Source: Neobacillus drentensis NBRC 102427 (lineage in GTDB: Bacteria; Bacillota; Bacilli; Bacillales; Cytobacillaceae). From it: a DNA stretch of 64,000 nucleotides. The notes below the pieces were generated by a model. That model was not told where the DNA came from, ran no database searches, and saw only the letters and a list, made by a program, of their open reading frames with translations. The DNA lies in NCBI RefSeq assembly GCF_001591445.1, contig NZ_BCUX01000003.1:186001-250000 (forward strand), written 5' to 3'. Of the stretch, positions 61,817 to 64,000 are shown in pieces; positions within the stretch are counted from its first letter, which is position 1, and each line of letters begins with the position of its first letter. Both the position numbers and the translations under genes were made by a program.

Positions 61817-63016
61817 TTATTGACTTAAAGTAGCCTCAATATCCCTTTTTGGTTTCATTACTGATATTCCCCAAATGAAAGCTAACAGAACTAATCCAAT
61901 TGCACTAACTGCTAATGGGAATCTACCTATATCTTGGTTAAATATATTTTGAATCACTTGAAATCCAAAAGGCGCTAAAACCCCTCCAATACCTTGCCCT
62001 GCAACAACTAAACCTACACTAGAAGGAGCACCAACTGGAGTTAACTCAGCAACCCTAGTAAACACTCCTGGAAGGCCTATTCCCATTGCAAAACCACCGA
62101 ATATACTTCCAATTAAGATCATTGTTAAAGTTGGAGCGTAGTAACAGATGGCCATTCCAATACCGGTCAATAAAACAGCCACTGGTAAATACATGGTTGG
62201 AAGTTTGTGTTTTATCTTCCCAAAAAGGAAACCAGCTATTAACGTACCAAAAGTAAAGACGGATATAGCCAAGCCAGCTTCTGTTGCATTACCTAATTTA
62301 TCCGCTTGGATGACAACTGAAATATTTACTACATAGCCAAAAATTAACCCTGAATATAATACCTGTGCGAGACTTACCCAATAAATTGCTTTTGGCAATT
62401 TAACCTTTACAGCAGCCTGATTACTATCGACTTTAGATACCTGTTTCCTCTCAGGCTCGGGCAGATAAAGGATGGTAAACGCAAGAATCCAAATAGGGAA
62501 CAGGTAGGTTAGGAAACCATAATGCCAACCATAAGCATCCGCTAAGATCCCTCCAACTAATTGGAAGAAAATTGCTCCGATACAAGCAATGGTTGACGTA
62601 CCAAATCCGATCAAGAAATCTCTTTCTCTGCCATCAAAGAAATCTGTAATTACATCTACTGACAATGGCATGGTAATCCCGACACCTAAACCTAATATCC
62701 CCCTCATTGCAATAATCACCCAGAGGTTATCAACAAAGGTTGGAAGGACTCCGCCGATAATGAACAGGCTTAAGCCAACAAACAATAGTGTTCGTTTCTT
62801 GAATACTTTGGAAAGTTTACCATAAAAGAGAGCAGGGACAATTTGTATTAATCCTGGAAAAGTAGCAACTAACATAACAATCGTGGGGTCATATTGTGGA
62901 AATGCCTTAATGATGTCAGCCATTATTGATCCTGCTACCCCTGCAGCTACATCTTGGAAAGCAAGAATTACAACCAAAAACTTAAGAAAATTTCTGCTGA
63001 TGGTCTTTACTGCCAT
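61817..63016 (-). CDS. MFS transporter
   Basis: 399 residues, 12 membrane segments. FPQYDPTIVMLVATFPGLIQ, LFYGKLSKVFKKRTLLFVGLSLF (motif A-like), MRGILGLGVGITMPLSVDVITDFF (with motif B Arg) and the second-half LFGKIKHKLPTMYLPVAV are visible. It is a CynX/NimT- or sugar-phosphate-like MFS branch rather than ACS. Its position just upstream of the sulfatase suggests import of the desulfated product or export. AAGGGAGG precedes the ATG. It has a strong promoter at 63208-63236. Confidence 0.82.
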   Translation of the reverse strand: MAVKTISRNFLKFLVVILAFQDVAAGVAGSIMADIIKAFPQYDPTIVMLVATFPGLIQIVPALFYGKLSKVFKKRTLLFVGLSLFIIGGVLPTFVDNLWVIIAMRGILGLGVGITMPLSVDVITDFFDGRERDFLIGFGTSTIACIGAIFFQLVGGILADAYGWHYGFLTYLFPIWILAFTILYLPEPERKQVSKVDSNQAAVKVKLPKAIYWVSLAQVLYSGLIFGYVVNISVVIQADKLGNATEAGLAISVFTFGTLIAGFLFGKIKHKLPTMYLPVAVLLTGIGMAICYYAPTLTMILIGSIFGGFAMGIGLPGVFTRVAELTPVGAPSSVGLVVAGQGIGGVLAPFGFQVIQNIFNQDIGRFPLAVSAIGLVLLAFIWGISVMKPKRDIEATLSQ

Positions 63017-63180
63017 TGTTAAACCTCCCTTATCATTTCTAAAAAGTTTTGAAAAAGATAATGAATCCGCCTAAAAAGTTAAACGTAAATTTCGAACAAG
63101 TTGCTTTGTTGGCCATCAAAAACAACCGAACTAAAATTTTAATTTTACGTTTAATACTTTTTTAGTTGTATAAAACGGTA

Positions 63181-63266
63181 AAAAAGCGCTTTCTTTTACT
63201 AACTGTAATTCTACATACCAGATAATTGCTTGTCAATATATTCTAAATATTTTTTATTTTTAGAAT
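63181..63266 (-). promoter_or_regulatory. Sigma-A promoter of the MFS gene, with cre-like site and upstream inverted repeat
   Basis: On the minus strand -35 TTGACA (63231-63236) and -10 TAGAAT (63208-63213) are 17 bases apart. AAAAGAAAGCGCTTTTT (63181-63197) after the start site resembles cre. An 8-bp inverted repeat ATTCTAAA / TTTAGAAT (63240-63266) lies just upstream of the -35. The block ACGGTAA..GCGCTTTCTTTTACTAACT is shared with the promoter at 57798. Confidence 0.65.
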
Positions 63267-63292
63267 AAAAATCATTATTCTGGGAAAACAGT

Positions 63293-63326
63293 AAAAAATG
63301 CCCTGAAATTTTCAGGACATTTTTCA
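63293..63326 (-). terminator. Terminator of the kinase-like gene
   Basis: On the minus strand the stem AAAATGTCCTGAAA / TTTCAGGGCATTTT, with one mismatch, is followed by TTACTG. It lies about 160 bases after the stop. The rest of 63,327-63,482 shows nothing recognisable. Confidence 0.7.
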
Positions 63327-63482
63327 AATATTGTAATCAAATAAAATTTTACTGTAATTCCTTGTTTTTAGAATCAAATTATTAAAAGCCTTTGAAAAAA
63401 CAGTATAAAACTAACCAAACTACTTATCTCATTATTTATACCTCGGCTAATAATCAATATTTTCCACAAAAAAGATTAACTG

Positions 63483-64000
63483 TTATTTTTCTTTATTGAC
63501 TTTCTTTTTCAAACGACGATAAATCCGATATCCTTTTCGCACCGCATCGACGATAAAAAATGGGATAGGTGGATGATATTTATATAAATATGGTAAATAA
63601 ATCTTGTAATAAGCCTTTTTTAAATCTTTCCATTTTCTGCAGTAACCTTGCTTATAAAAGTCGGAAATATCAACGATATAACCTCTCCCCTCATACATGA
63701 CGACATTTTTGCCGTGAACATCAAAGGGATTTAAACCAACCGATCTCGCGTAATCCAAACCTGAATTAATATCATTAATGACAGCTTCAGGGATCTGAAT
63801 TCCTTTTACCACGGCATCGAATAGAGTAACACCGTTAAGCTTTTTCAAGATTAAATAGTTGTCACCATAATCATAGAGGCAAGAATAACTTTCATGACTT
63901 CCTAACTTTTTATAAACATCAATTTCCTTCTTAAGTTCCTCAGGATTTCTTCCATAAACTTTCACAACCCACTCCGGGTGAGAATCAAGGGAAAATACTC
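63483..64000 (-). CDS. Protein-kinase-like protein (YrzF-type), N-terminus off window
   Basis: The frame is open to the right edge (no stop in the last 35 bases), so the GTG at 63965 is not the true start. At least 172 residues are present: FSLDSHPEWVVKVYGRN, then KKEIDVYKKLGSHESYSCLYDYGDNYLILKKLNGVTLF, a catalytic-loop-like NPFDVHGKNVVMY and a DFG-like YIVDISDFYKQG, followed by a very basic tail KGYRIYRRLKKKVNKEK. This resembles small Bacillus Ser/Thr kinase-like proteins such as YrzF/YrzD. The HRD motif is replaced by FDVHG, so activity is uncertain. Confidence 0.7.
   Translation of the reverse strand, partial: VFSLDSHPEWVVKVYGRNPEELKKEIDVYKKLGSHESYSCLYDYGDNYLILKKLNGVTLFDAVVKGIQIPEAVINDINSGLDYARSVGLNPFDVHGKNVVMYEGRGYIVDISDFYKQGYCRKWKDLKKAYYKIYLPYLYKYHPPIPFFIVDAVRKGYRIYRRLKKKVNKEK

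Noticed and set aside
24719-63016. Calling the cluster a steroid (cholesterol-type) degradation locus
   Set aside because: HsaA/C/D-like and KstD-like genes are present, but KshAB, side-chain beta-oxidation, Mce uptake and HsaF/G are absent from the window, so the substrate stays open.

Overview
The window is chromosomal DNA from a low-GC, endospore-forming Bacillaceae (Bacillus/Neobacillus-like). The evidence is the partial ynbB, hflX, spoVK, hfq, miaA, mutL, mutS block, which follows Bacillus gene order read on the minus strand, together with mreBH, the spore cortex hydrolase cwlJ, AGGAGG-type ribosome sites and many TTG/GTG starts.

Layout. (1) 1-11,000: conserved core (ynbB, hflX, a TRIC-type channel, spoVK, hfq, miaA, mreBH, mutL, mutS). 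(2) 11,000-17,600: a plastic stretch with a YwaF-like membrane protein, tRNA-Arg(CCT) preceded by a duplicate of its own 5' half, small enzymes, cwlJ, and gene relics (UPF0316/DUF2179, NETI-like, AraC C-terminus). (3) 17,600-24,600: an EmrB-type efflux pump with a divergent TetR regulator, an SCO-like lipoprotein, adhE and an ABC ATPase. (4) 24,700-41,800: an organic-acid type catabolic block: etfAB, a racemase-family protein without the usual cysteines, two FAD oxidoreductases, GlcG/HbpS-like protein, SDR, ICL/PEP-mutase-family lyase, MmgE/PrpD protein, a complete Opp-type ABC importer, a decayed FAD oxidoreductase and a GntR/FCD regulator. (5) 42,100-63,000: an aromatic-ring cleavage island with two parallel sets of flavin-dependent monooxygenase, type I extradiol dioxygenase and meta-cleavage alpha/beta hydrolase, plus a flavin reductase, a hydratase, a FAH-family enzyme, an FAD-synthetase-like protein, a third FAD oxidoreductase, two MFS transporters, a GntR regulator, a XylR_N-V4R-PucR hybrid regulator, and a lipoprotein arylsulfatase with its anaerobic-type maturase. 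(6) The right edge holds a partial protein-kinase-like gene.

How it may work together (inference): an aryl sulfate would be desulfated at the cell surface, the phenol imported by the MFS carriers, ortho-hydroxylated by a reduced-flavin monooxygenase, cleaved by an extradiol dioxygenase, hydrolysed at the C-C bond, and the dienoate processed by hydratase and FAH enzymes. Side chains or rings could be oxidised by the FAD dehydrogenases with EtfAB as electron acceptor. The gene kit resembles HsaA/B/C/D (steroid A-ring) and Hpa (homoprotocatechuate) systems, but the substrate cannot be read from sequence. A TTCTAAAAT-like box recurs in three catabolic promoters, and two operons share a near-consensus sigma-A promoter with a cre-like site.
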